Source of the DNA: Aerobium sp039839275 | GTDB lineage: Bacteria; Pseudomonadota; Alphaproteobacteria; Rhizobiales; Rhizobiaceae | Reading direction: 5' to 3' | NCBI RefSeq assembly: GCF_039839275.1 | Contig: NZ_JBDOQP010000001.1 | Coordinates: 496,001-560,000 of the forward strand | Length of the DNA: 64,000 nucleotides | Shown: positions 14,813 to 23,300 of the stretch, piece after piece | Numbering within the stretch: the first letter of the stretch is position 1 | Layout: each line of letters starts with the position of its first letter | Notes under the pieces: generated by a model | Told to the model about the DNA's origin: nothing | Seen by the model: only the letters and a program-made list of their open reading frames with translations | Database searches by the model: none | Position numbers and translations under genes: made by a program

Positions 14813-16522
14813 ATGAACGAACAGACCCGCATTCAGCAGCGTGCCAAGCGGCAGGGCATGGCCGACGCCGCCTCCAAGTATCAGCCCTATCCGCAGATCG
14901 ACCTCAAGGACCGGACCTGGCCGGCCAAGCGCATCGAAAAGGCACCGATCTGGTGTTCCGTCGATCTGCGCGACGGCAACCAGGCTCTCATCGACCCGAT
15001 GGGCCACGACCGCAAGGCGCGCATGTTCGCCCTGCTGGTCGACATGGGCTTCAAGGAAATCGAGATCGGATTTCCCTCCGCCTCGCAGACCGACTTCGAC
15101 TTCGCGCGCTGGTGCGTGGAGGAGGCAGACGTGCCGGACGATGTCGACCTGCAGGTGCTGGTGCAGTGCCGCCCCGAACTGATCACCCGCACCTTCGAGT
15201 CACTGGAAGGCGCAAAGACGCCGATCATCCATTTCTACAACTCCACCAGCGAGCTCCAGCGTCGGGTGGTCTTCGCCAAGGACGTCGCCGGCATCAAGCA
15301 GATCGCCACAGACGCAGCGAAGATGATCACCGACATGGCGTCCAAGGCCGGCGGCGGATATCGATTCCAGTATTCGCCTGAAAGCTTCACCGGCACCGAA
15401 CTCGACGTGGCGCTGGAAATCTGCAACGCGGTCACCGAGATCGTGAAGCCGACTGCCGAAAACAAGCTGATCATCAACTTGCCCGCCACGGTGGAGATGT
15501 CGACGCCCAACATCCATGCAGACCAGATCGAATGGATGTGCCGCCAGCTCGACAACCGCGAGAACCTGATCATCTCGCTGCACCCTCACAATGACCGGGG
15601 CACCGGCATCGCCGCCACCGAACTCGGATTGATGGCAGGTGCCGATCGCGTCGAGGGTACGCTGTTCGGCAACGGAGAGCGCACCGGCAATGTCGATATC
15701 GTGACGCTGGCGTTGAACATGTACACGCAGGGCCTCGACCCCGAGCTCGACTGCACCGACATCAACCGGATGAAGGACGTATTCGAATATTCCAACCAGA
15801 TGAAGATTCCGGAGCGCCACCCTTACGTCGGAGAACTGGTCTACACAGCGTTCTCCGGTTCCCACCAGGATGCGATCAACAAGGGCATGAAGGCAATCAA
15901 GGTTGCCAACAAGCCATTGTGGGAAGTGCCTTATCTGCCGATTGACCCGCAGGATGTCGGTCGCTCGTACGAAGCGATCATCCGCATCAATTCGCAGTCG
16001 GGCAAGGGTGGCATCGCTTATGTTCTGCAGGCCGACTATGGCTTGAACCTGCCGCGCAACCTGCAGGTCGAGTTCAGCCAACTCATCCAGCAGATCAGCG
16101 ATGCGGAAGGCAAGGAGGTGCCGGCCAGGCGCATCTACGACCAGTTCGTCGAGGTCTATGTAGACCAGCCGACCGGACGCCTGAAATTCCTCGATCATCA
16201 CACATTCCCCGAAACCGGGCACAAGGGGCGGCGGATCGTCGAGGCATCCATCATGGACGGCGGCAAGGAGATGACGATCTCGGGTAGCGGCACGGGGCCG
16301 ATCGACGGCTTCGTGGACGCGTTGTCGCGGCATCTGGGAATTGCACTTTCGGTGCTCGACTATTCCGAGCATTCAATGCAGCGTGGCTCGGATGCTTCCG
16401 CCATCAGCTACATGGAAGTCGAGCACCCCGGCGGCCGCATCTTCGGTGTCGGCATCAACACCAACATCGTGGCGGCGTCGCTTGAAGCCGTCGTGTCCGC
16501 AGTCAACCGCATCGTCGGCTAG
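14813..16522 (+). CDS. leuA: 2-isopropylmalate synthase
   Basis: 569 residues, the long form of the enzyme that condenses acetyl-CoA with 2-oxoisovalerate in the first step of leucine synthesis (cytosol). The TIM-barrel active site shows DLRDGNQ (51-57, family motif DxRDG) and the metal-binding HPHNDRGTG near residues 257-265. The linker and a C-terminal regulatory domain with SGSGTGPIDG, the leucine-feedback site, complete it. GGAGAAAG precedes the start at 14813; an in-frame ATG at 14777 lacks one. A leader peptide with attenuator lies upstream, and a strong hairpin follows the stop. Confidence 0.97.
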   Translation: MNEQTRIQQRAKRQGMADAASKYQPYPQIDLKDRTWPAKRIEKAPIWCSVDLRDGNQALIDPMGHDRKARMFALLVDMGFKEIEIGFPSASQTDFDFARWCVEEADVPDDVDLQVLVQCRPELITRTFESLEGAKTPIIHFYNSTSELQRRVVFAKDVAGIKQIATDAAKMITDMASKAGGGYRFQYSPESFTGTELDVALEICNAVTEIVKPTAENKLIINLPATVEMSTPNIHADQIEWMCRQLDNRENLIISLHPHNDRGTGIAATELGLMAGADRVEGTLFGNGERTGNVDIVTLALNMYTQGLDPELDCTDINRMKDVFEYSNQMKIPERHPYVGELVYTAFSGSHQDAINKGMKAIKVANKPLWEVPYLPIDPQDVGRSYEAIIRINSQSGKGGIAYVLQADYGLNLPRNLQVEFSQLIQQISDAEGKEVPARRIYDQFVEVYVDQPTGRLKFLDHHTFPETGHKGRRIVEASIMDGGKEMTISGSGTGPIDGFVDALSRHLGIALSVLDYSEHSMQRGSDASAISYMEVEHPGGRIFGVGINTNIVAASLEAVVSAVNRIVG

Positions 16523-16530
16523 CATTCCGG

Positions 16531-16564
16531 GCGATTCCCTTCTCTTCCTAAAGAAGGGAATCGC
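16531..16564 (+). terminator. Hairpin terminator of leuA
   Basis: Perfect 13-bp inverted repeat (GCGATTCCCTTCT with its complement) around an 8-base loop, 9 bases after the leuA stop. Followed by GCTGGTTCTC rather than a T-run, so it may act with Rho or protect the mRNA end. Confidence 0.65.
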
Positions 16565-16722
16565 GCTGGTTCTCGTCGGAATCCGTACACAAAAAATTAG
16601 TGCCGCCGCTACAAGGGCTTGCCGGGTGCAGGCGTCCTGTGACCGGATAGCCGGCTTGCGTGGCCCCCCATCGCCTGTATCATCGCGTTTCCTAACCTTT
16701 TCACTAGGGAAGGGGCCGAAAC

Positions 16723-18459
16723 TTGCGGCGTTCAATGCCCCCCGCCGCAGAGGTTCGCGATGCTTTGGACCACGTTCTGACGAGCGAAACTTTCGCACGT
16801 TCCGAACGGGCGCGCGATCTGCTGCGCTATCTCGTTACTCAGGATCTCGCTGGACATGCGGATCGCCTGAAGGGGTTTTCGATCGCCGTCGACGTCTTCG
16901 GGCGGGATGAAAAATTCGATCCCTCGACCGATACCGTCGTGCGTGTCCAGGCCGGGCGCCTGCGTGACCTGCTGGATCAGTATTACGCCCTTGAGGGAGC
17001 GCACGCCGCGTTGCGCATCACCGTACCGCGCGGCAGCTACGTTCCTCGCTATGTGATCGCACCTCCCAGCACCGAGACGGCCAGCGTCGAAGGGCAGTCG
17101 AGCGACCAGCATCCGGAGGCGCGTCCGCCCCCGACCCCACAGATCGAAACGCGCCATAGCCGCTGGTCCCCTGCGCGCATGGGCGTCGCGGCGGGATTGC
17201 TCGCCCTGCTGGCCGGCGCGGGTTGGATGGTTCAACAGGGGGCAGGGATAACGGACGACGGCGAAGGGCGCGCCACCGATCCGGCGATCACGCAGATCGA
17301 TCTCGCAGGCGTCACGGGCTCCAGTCCCCGCGCCTTTCTGCCTTCCGTCTATCTCGATGACGGCGCCGCCGACGGAGAAGATGGCGAGCGTCTTGCCAGC
17401 ATGCTGCGGCGTGGTCTCTCGGGCTTCGACACGATCAGCTTCCTTGCCCGGGCGCCGGGCGAGGACGGGCGCAACACCCATGCGCGGACGGACCATCTCA
17501 TCGTCGTCGAGAGCGGCGATGAGGAGGAAGCGCAGATCGAACTTCAGAACCTGGCGACGGGAAAGGTGCTTCTGTCTGAGACTTTGCCCGAGGCCTCAGC
17601 GGGCGGGGATATTTTGGAGGACGCCGTCGCAGACTTGCTGACCACTGTCGCGCCGGTTGGCGGCGTGATCTATGCCGCGCTCGCCGAGGAAGGTGCCGAA
17701 ACGGTGGTGACGCAGTGCCTGATCCTCAATGACCACTTTTATCGCGACCAGAACGCCGAAGGTCATCGCGCGGCCTATGAATGCCTCGAAGATCTGACGA
17801 AGAACGAACTCAGGTTCTCGCTGGTGTATGCCGAATTGGCCGGCCTTCACATGCAGGCCATGGTGTCCGGCTACGATTATCCGCCCGGCCCAACGGAAGC
17901 ACAGGCGCTCGGCTTTGCCCGGATGGCGGTTCAACTTGGTCCGAACAGCCCCTCCGCGCATCGCGCCATGGGATATGTGCTGTCGCGGATGGGAGACGCC
18001 GAGGAGGCATTGCGTTGGACGCGCAAGGCCTATGAACTCAATACCTTCGACATGGGAATGGCCGCTTCATACGGCTACGCGCAGGTGTTTGCGGGCGACT
18101 ATGATGCGGGCGTGCCAATCCTCAAGCGCGCGGTGACGGCCGCGAGTTCCCATCCGACATGGTGGGACTATGGGCTGGCATTGGGCCGCTTCATGCAGGA
18201 CGACATGCAGGCGGCAAGCAACGCGGCCGCAGCGCTGGCGTCGAGCGACCGTGCCCATTACCTGGCGCTTCGGTTGGTGACTGCCGACGCGATGGACCGG
18301 ACCGACGACGTCGCGGCGTTGCGAGATCGCATCACGACGGAGCATCCAGACTTTGTTGCCGATCTCGACGCGTTCTATCGGCGTGGTACCTACCCCCCGG
18401 CTATGGCCGAGCGCCTTGTGAATGCGCTGCGCCGGGCGGGCCTCGTCGGCGCAAGCTGA
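16723..18459 (+). CDS. Membrane-anchored TPR protein with N-terminal DNA-binding-like domain
   Basis: 578 residues. The N-terminal 110 residues (VLTSETFARSERARDLLRYL, RLKGFSIAVDVFGRDEKFDP, VVRVQAGRLRDLLDQYY) form the domain often found at the start of alphaproteobacterial adenylate-cyclase-like or TPR membrane proteins. One membrane span follows at about 152-170 (MGVAAGLLALLAGAGWMV). The rest should be periplasmic, with TPR-type helices at about 380-540 (AHRAMGYVLSRMGDAEEALRW). The TTG start at 16723 is preferred because GAAGGGG lies 7-8 bases upstream; the ATG at 16735 is too far from it. A signalling role is likely but unproven. Confidence 0.7.
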   Translation: MRRSMPPAAEVRDALDHVLTSETFARSERARDLLRYLVTQDLAGHADRLKGFSIAVDVFGRDEKFDPSTDTVVRVQAGRLRDLLDQYYALEGAHAALRITVPRGSYVPRYVIAPPSTETASVEGQSSDQHPEARPPPTPQIETRHSRWSPARMGVAAGLLALLAGAGWMVQQGAGITDDGEGRATDPAITQIDLAGVTGSSPRAFLPSVYLDDGAADGEDGERLASMLRRGLSGFDTISFLARAPGEDGRNTHARTDHLIVVESGDEEEAQIELQNLATGKVLLSETLPEASAGGDILEDAVADLLTTVAPVGGVIYAALAEEGAETVVTQCLILNDHFYRDQNAEGHRAAYECLEDLTKNELRFSLVYAELAGLHMQAMVSGYDYPPGPTEAQALGFARMAVQLGPNSPSAHRAMGYVLSRMGDAEEALRWTRKAYELNTFDMGMAASYGYAQVFAGDYDAGVPILKRAVTAASSHPTWWDYGLALGRFMQDDMQAASNAAAALASSDRAHYLALRLVTADAMDRTDDVAALRDRITTEHPDFVADLDAFYRRGTYPPAMAERLVNALRRAGLVGAS

Positions 18460-18550
18460 GAAGGTTGAGGGAAAACCAGAACACGCCTTTACCCCGCCGT
18501 TGGGCCGTGAAAACGTCCGCGCAACCGGATTTTCTGGCCAGGAGGAGCCG

Positions 18551-19312
18551 ATGCCACTGTTTGCGCGCGCGATTGGGGAGGGGGCTGAGCCCGTCGTACT
18601 GCTTCACGGTTTCGGCGGCACGCATGCGGCCTGGGATATGGTCGTCGATGCGCTTTCCCCGGACGTGCCTTTGCTCGTCTATGATCTTCCTGGCCATGGC
18701 GAATCACACGATTTTCCCGATGCGGGGCCTGCCAAGCTTGCCGCGCAGGCGATCCTGGCCGATCTGGCTGAGCGCGGCATCGCTCGTGCCCATCTTGCCG
18801 GACATTCGATGGGTGGGGCCGTCGCTGCGCTGATGGGTATCATCGAGGGCGCGAGGGTGGCGTCGCTGACCCTGCTTTCGCCCGGCGGATTCGGGCCGGA
18901 GATCAATCATCGCCTCCTTACCCGCTATGCTGCAGCGCAGGACGAAGCCTCGATTCTGACCTGCCTGGAGGCGATGTATGGCTGGATGTCGCCGGTTTCG
19001 GAAAAGGTGGTGCGCGAATCGCTTGCCGCGCGTGCGTCCCCGGGACGAGTGGAGACCCTCGTCAGGATCGCGCAGGGACTGGTGCGAGACGGCAGGCAAG
19101 GGCAGTTGCCGCGCGACCGTCTGGAGGGGCTAGCCATGCCGGTGGCCGTCGTCTGGGGCCAGCTCGACAATGTCCTGCCCGTCCGCCACGCGCGTGGCCT
19201 GCCATGGCCATTCGGCGTGCACATCTTTCCAGACCTCGGCCACATGCTGCCGCAGGAGGCGCCAGCCGAATGCGCGGCGATCATCCGGCGCACGGCCGGC
19301 CTTCGACGATGA
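18551..19312 (+). CDS. Alpha/beta hydrolase
   Basis: 253 residues with a complete catalytic triad. The nucleophile is in GHSMGG, the acid in WGQLDNVLP, the histidine in LGHMLPQE, and the oxyanion motif is HGFGG. The overall pattern resembles the hydrolase domain of acetoin-dehydrogenase E2-type proteins and related esterases, but there is no lipoyl domain. The start at 18551 has GGAGGAG five bases upstream; an open frame back to 18422 overlaps the previous gene. Substrate unknown. Confidence 0.85.
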   Translation: MPLFARAIGEGAEPVVLLHGFGGTHAAWDMVVDALSPDVPLLVYDLPGHGESHDFPDAGPAKLAAQAILADLAERGIARAHLAGHSMGGAVAALMGIIEGARVASLTLLSPGGFGPEINHRLLTRYAAAQDEASILTCLEAMYGWMSPVSEKVVRESLAARASPGRVETLVRIAQGLVRDGRQGQLPRDRLEGLAMPVAVVWGQLDNVLPVRHARGLPWPFGVHIFPDLGHMLPQEAPAECAAIIRRTAGLRR

Positions 19313-19366
19313 CGTACCGCAACCTCGACACCCCAGGTGCCATCGTGATTTTGACGAAAGCCTGTG

Positions 19367-19382
19367 TTAATCATCGGTTAAC
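19367..19382 (+). promoter_or_regulatory. CtrA-type binding box
   Basis: TTAA-N7-TTAAC, the full alphaproteobacterial CtrA recognition pattern, 21 bases before the start of the next gene. It suggests cell-cycle-dependent expression of that gene. Confidence 0.6.
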
Positions 19383-19402
19383 CAAGCATCGGAGTCGCGT
19401 TC

Positions 19403-19996
19403 ATGAATGAACCAGTTGACAATCGGGACAACACGGCTGCGACAAGCCGCCTCGCCGATGCAATCCGCGACGTGAAGAACGCGTTCGCGGATAGGGACGA
19501 CGTGGTCGTCGACATCCGCGAAGCACAGCTAACCCGGCTGGAGTTGCTGGCCGACGATCTCAAGCAGGTCTTCGCCGACATCCCCAATGACGACGAGCGC
19601 TTCGACCTGGCGATTTCTTCAGGCTCGCAGCCGCGGTTGTGGATCGACTCGGTCGCCCATGTGACGATGGGGCGCGATCGGCGCACCTACCGGTTTCTGC
19701 GTGATACGCGCCTTGGCCGGGTGGTGCTTTGCGAATCGACGGATCTCAGCCGCGTCGCCGAGCAGGTGACGCGCTACATAGCCGGTCGCATGATCGAGCG
19801 CCAACGTATGCTCGAAGGCGATGTCGACCTCGTGCGCACGGACGCCGACGAAGACGACATCGTCGAGGACGGGGAGACTGGCGGCCGGACCGGGGGCTTT
19901 CTGCGCGGGGTCGGCATGGTGCTGCTCGGTGGTCTCGTGGGCGCCGGCCTCATCCTCCTTCTCGCTTCTGCGCTGGGGACGGGCTTCAGCCTCTGA
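19403..19996 (+). CDS. Conserved Rhizobiales protein with one C-terminal membrane span
   Basis: 197 residues. The N-terminal 130 residues are soluble and charged (DDERFDLAISSGSQPRLWID, then VTMGRDRRTYRFLRDTRLGR), followed by an acidic stretch (DADEDDIVEDGE). A hydrophobic C-terminal span (GMVLLGGLVGAGLILLLASAL) would tail-anchor it in the inner membrane. I recognise it as a type of protein conserved in Rhizobiales without known function. A CtrA box upstream hints at a cell-cycle or envelope role. Confidence 0.7.
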   Translation: MNEPVDNRDNTAATSRLADAIRDVKNAFADRDDVVVDIREAQLTRLELLADDLKQVFADIPNDDERFDLAISSGSQPRLWIDSVAHVTMGRDRRTYRFLRDTRLGRVVLCESTDLSRVAEQVTRYIAGRMIERQRMLEGDVDLVRTDADEDDIVEDGETGGRTGGFLRGVGMVLLGGLVGAGLILLLASALGTGFSL

Positions 19997-20019
19997 CGCG
20001 CTGATGTGACCGTTTGCCT

Positions 20020-20922
20020 TCAGCCGGCCAGTTTCTCGTCTGCGATGTCGTGTATCTGCGGATTGCCCTCGGTGATGCCACGCCGCGTCAGCCCGATCCG
20101 CCAGTTACCTTGCTCGCCGTCGATCTCGAACAAATTGTACTGCCCGGCCGGCTTGGAGCCGCCGGGAGCCTGGCCGGCGGCTGCCACGCCGATGACGGGA
20201 ATGGGGCCGTCGCGTCCGTCGATGCGGTAAGTGGTGGGCAAGTGTGTGTGGCCGTGCAGCACGAGGTCGGCACCGCACTTGCGCATCAGCTTCTGGAAGC
20301 GGCCGATGCCGAGCAGCCGTTTGTGGGCTGACGCCGCACCGCGCACGGGCGGGTGGTGGATCAGCACGACGCGGCACAATCCACGCTGACGCGCTTCCTC
20401 GAGCAGCGGTTCGAGACGGTCTGACTGCCCATCCCCGAAGAAGCCGCTTGCCAGAAAGGGCGCCGTGGCGCGCGCCGACGAGACACCGATCAGGGCGACG
20501 TCCCCACGCACCCGCATGAAGGGGAACGTCCCCCTGCGCGCTGGCTCCGCCTTGCCGTCGCCGTGCATCCACGGCCCCCACGCCTTGCACGCCTTGTCCA
20601 GCGCACCGGGGACATAGGCATCGTGATTGCCGGGGACGACGGAGACATCGTCGGGCGGGCCAAGCATCTCGAGCCACAGGCGCGACAGCTCGACCTCACC
20701 GTCAAGCGCAAGGTTCATCAGGTCGCCGGTCACGGCGATATGGTCGGGCGCCGACGCCTGGACATGATCGACGAGCGCGTCGATGACGTCCTCGTGCAGG
20801 TTGGAGCGCCGGTTGCGCCGCCAGTTGATGTAACCCGTTATCCGCTTGGAGACGAGGTCGCGGTAGGCTAGATCGGGCAGCGGACCAAGATGGATGTCGG
20901 AGAGATGGGCAAGCCTGAGCAT
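20020..20922 (-). CDS. Calcineurin-like metallophosphoesterase
   Basis: 300 residues with all five metallophosphoesterase blocks: D9-x-H11 in LSDIHLG, GD at 67 (VTGDLMN), GNHD at 98-101, the paired histidines in VLIHHPPV, and HGHTH. These bind two metal ions and hydrolyse phosphoesters. Cytosolic, no signal peptide. Substrate not predictable; relatives act on cyclic nucleotides or lipids. Convergent with the preceding membrane-protein gene. Confidence 0.9.
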   Translation of the reverse strand: MLRLAHLSDIHLGPLPDLAYRDLVSKRITGYINWRRNRRSNLHEDVIDALVDHVQASAPDHIAVTGDLMNLALDGEVELSRLWLEMLGPPDDVSVVPGNHDAYVPGALDKACKAWGPWMHGDGKAEPARRGTFPFMRVRGDVALIGVSSARATAPFLASGFFGDGQSDRLEPLLEEARQRGLCRVVLIHHPPVRGAASAHKRLLGIGRFQKLMRKCGADLVLHGHTHLPTTYRIDGRDGPIPVIGVAAAGQAPGGSKPAGQYNLFEIDGEQGNWRIGLTRRGITEGNPQIHDIADEKLAG

Positions 20923-20972
20923 ACAACTTCTTTAGGGCAGCGCGGCGTGGGTTTCCACCCGTGGCGGGCCGC

Positions 20973-21461
20973 ATGAACGCCAGACGGTGGAATGAGGGCG
21001 TTTGGTCGCGGCTGCGCGGCCGCGCATTTCACGCATTGTTCCTGGTGTTGCGGCCGATGACCCTCGGCGTGCGTGGGGTCGTGCATGACGCCACGGCCAA
21101 TACCGTCTTTCTCGTCCGCCATACTTACGTCAGCGGATGGCATCTTCCCGGAGGCGGCGTCGAGGCAGGTGAGACAGCCTGGAGAGCGCTGGAGCGCGAG
21201 CTGTCCGAGGAGGGCAACATCGAGATTGTCGGGGTGCCGGCGCTGCGTTCGTTTCATTTCAACCGCGATGCGAGCAGGCGGGATCACGTGGCCGTCTATC
21301 TGGTCGCCGACTACCGGCAGACGGCGCCGAAAGAGCCGGACATGGAAGTGGCGGAATCGGGGTTCTTTCCCATCACCGCTCTACCCGAGGGAACGACGTC
21401 GGCGACCCGTCGCAGGCTCGCCGAAGTCTTCGGTGGGCTCGCACCCTCGCCGGAATGGTAG
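20973..21461 (+). CDS. NUDIX hydrolase
   Basis: 162 residues from the ATG at 20973; a GTG at 20961 is possible. The NUDIX box is present as GGGVEAGETAWRALEREL then SEEGNI, so the catalytic REUxEE core is intact while the final glycine of the consensus is asparagine. An N-terminal hydrophobic segment (ALFLVLRPMTLGVRGVV) precedes it. It hydrolyses a nucleoside diphosphate linked to another group; substrate unknown. Divergent from the phosphoesterase gene. Confidence 0.85.
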   Translation: MNARRWNEGVWSRLRGRAFHALFLVLRPMTLGVRGVVHDATANTVFLVRHTYVSGWHLPGGGVEAGETAWRALERELSEEGNIEIVGVPALRSFHFNRDASRRDHVAVYLVADYRQTAPKEPDMEVAESGFFPITALPEGTTSATRRRLAEVFGGLAPSPEW

Positions 21462-21467
21462 GCCGGG

Positions 21468-22454
21468 CTACGCGGCCTGCCTGAAGCGGCCGCGGTCGTG
21501 CGGAGCGGTGAAGTCGAGTTCCGGCCCCTTCGGGACGATGCGTGTCGGGTTCACCGTTTCGTGGCTGCCATAATAGTGCGACTTGATGTGCAGCATATCG
21601 ACCGTCTCGGCCACGCCGGCAACCTGATAGAGGTCGCGGAGGTAGTTCGACAGGTTCGGATAGTCGTCAATGCGCCGGAGATTACACTTGAAATGGCCGT
21701 GATATACGGCATCGAAGCGCACCAGCGTCGTAAATAGCCGCCAGTCCGCTTCCGTCATTCGATCGCCGGCCAGATACCGGCTTTGAGCGAGCCGCGCTTC
21801 CATCTCATCGAGCGCGTCGAACAACTCGTCGAACGCCTCTTCGTACGCACCCTGCTTGGTGGCGAAGCCGGCGCGGTAGACGCCATTATTGATCGAGGGA
21901 TAGACGCGGTCATTGACGGCTTCGATCTCGCTGCGCATCGCGGCTGGCCAGAGGTCGATCGAGGCATCGCCCCACGCGTCGAAGGCGGAGTTCAGCATGC
22001 GGATGATGTCGGCCGACTCGTTGGAGACGATCGTCTCGTTCTTCTTGTCCCAGAGCACCGGGACCGTCACCCTTCCGGAATAGTTCGGATCTGCCTTGGT
22101 GTAGATCTGATGCAGAAAGTCCGACCCGTAGAGGCTGTCGCCGGTGGCGCCGTCCTCTTTCTTGAAGGTCCAGCCGTTCTCTCCCATGAAATGATGGACG
22201 ACATCGACGGAGATGACATCCTCAAGCTTCTTGAGCTTGCGGAAGATCAGCGTGCGGTGCGCCCATGGGCAGGCGTAGGATACGTAGAGGTGATAGCGGC
22301 CCGGTTCGGCCTTGAAGCCGCGCTCTCGTCCCTCTGCCGGTGCGCCGTCTTTGGTGATCCAGTCCCGAAACTGCGACTCGGAGCGCTTGAACTTGCCGTC
22401 CTTGCCCGTATCGTACCACTGGTCTTTCCAGACACCATCGATAAGCTGGCCCAT
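21468..22454 (-). CDS. Glutathionyl-hydroquinone reductase (ECM4/YqjG family)
   Basis: 328 residues. Xi-class glutathione transferase that removes glutathione from glutathionyl-hydroquinones. Family signs: start MGQLIDGVWKDQWYDTGKDG, catalytic cysteine in SYACPWAHR, GDSLYGSDFLHQIYTKADP and the C-terminal NPTRIVPKGP. The start at 22454 fits the family and has GGAG nine bases upstream; an ATG nine codons earlier is unlikely. Cytosolic, probably part of quinone or oxidative stress defence. Confidence 0.93.
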   Translation of the reverse strand: MGQLIDGVWKDQWYDTGKDGKFKRSESQFRDWITKDGAPAEGRERGFKAEPGRYHLYVSYACPWAHRTLIFRKLKKLEDVISVDVVHHFMGENGWTFKKEDGATGDSLYGSDFLHQIYTKADPNYSGRVTVPVLWDKKNETIVSNESADIIRMLNSAFDAWGDASIDLWPAAMRSEIEAVNDRVYPSINNGVYRAGFATKQGAYEEAFDELFDALDEMEARLAQSRYLAGDRMTEADWRLFTTLVRFDAVYHGHFKCNLRRIDDYPNLSNYLRDLYQVAGVAETVDMLHIKSHYYGSHETVNPTRIVPKGPELDFTAPHDRGRFRQAA

Positions 22455-22730
22455 CTCTGCTTCTCCAATCTTCTTTGCCACTATCTAGGAAGACTTCATC
22501 GTTAAGGGAACGCGTACCGGGCTGAACAGTTCGTCACCGGCCGCGCAATCTCCAATTGCGGAGGCTGGAATTTGATGATAGCGGAGATTTTGCTCGCAGG
22601 CTGCGGGCGGAGGAACTCCGATTGACCACGATCCGTTTCGAGCGACGACGAATGAGCTGATGCGCCTGACGGCGCCGGTGGCTAGCGCTGCCTGGACCAT
22701 TCCTGCGATTCTTGAAACGGACTTTCGATC

Positions 22731-23282
22731 ATGACCCCCGCCGACGTCACATTTGCGCCCGAGCTTGCCGCACACGATACGATCATCGAAGACATCAATG
22801 CCGAGGCCTTCGGTCCTGGCCGCTTCGCGCGCGCGGCCTATCACATCCGTGAAGGTGGGCCGCACCGGCGCGACCTGTCTTTTGTCGCCATAATCGGTGG
22901 CGAGGTCATCGCGTCGGTGCGCATGACGCCCATTGCCGCCGGCAAGGGCAGGGCGCTGCTGCTTGGTCCGCTCGCCGTACGTCCTGCCTACAAGAATCTC
23001 GGCATTGGCAAGAAGCTCGTCGCAATCGCCCTCGACGCGGCGCGCGGCGATGGTTGCGTTCTCGCGATCCTCGTCGGCGATGCGCCGTATTACGCGCCGC
23101 TCGGATTTTCGAAGGTGGTGCCCTATGGCCAGCTCGCGATGCCGCGTCCCGTCGATGCCAGCAGGCTGCTCGCCTGCGAGCTCGTGCCTGGATCATTGCA
23201 AGGGTTCGCCGGCGCCGTCGTCCACGCGGACCTCGCCAGGGAACCTTCGGCGGAAGCGGCGTTGCTGAAGGCGGCGGAATAG
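22731..23282 (+). CDS. GNAT-family N-acetyltransferase
   Basis: 183 residues, YhbS-like. The acetyl-CoA motif is seen in LGPLAVRPAYKNLGIGKKLV, with the later strand YYAPLGFSKV. The substrate amine is unknown. A 24-codon frame (22660-22734) ends in an overlap with its start and could couple translation, but the evidence is weak. The rest of 22455-22730 shows no gene. Confidence 0.85.
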   Translation: MTPADVTFAPELAAHDTIIEDINAEAFGPGRFARAAYHIREGGPHRRDLSFVAIIGGEVIASVRMTPIAAGKGRALLLGPLAVRPAYKNLGIGKKLVAIALDAARGDGCVLAILVGDAPYYAPLGFSKVVPYGQLAMPRPVDASRLLACELVPGSLQGFAGAVVHADLAREPSAEAALLKAAE

Positions 23283-23300
23283 GGCGCGCGGAGCCGCGCC

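Noticed and set aside
15200..16372. 390-residue minus-strand frame
   Set aside because: Antisense to leuA, whose protein is certain; composition (His/Arg/Leu/Asp-rich) is that of a shadow frame.
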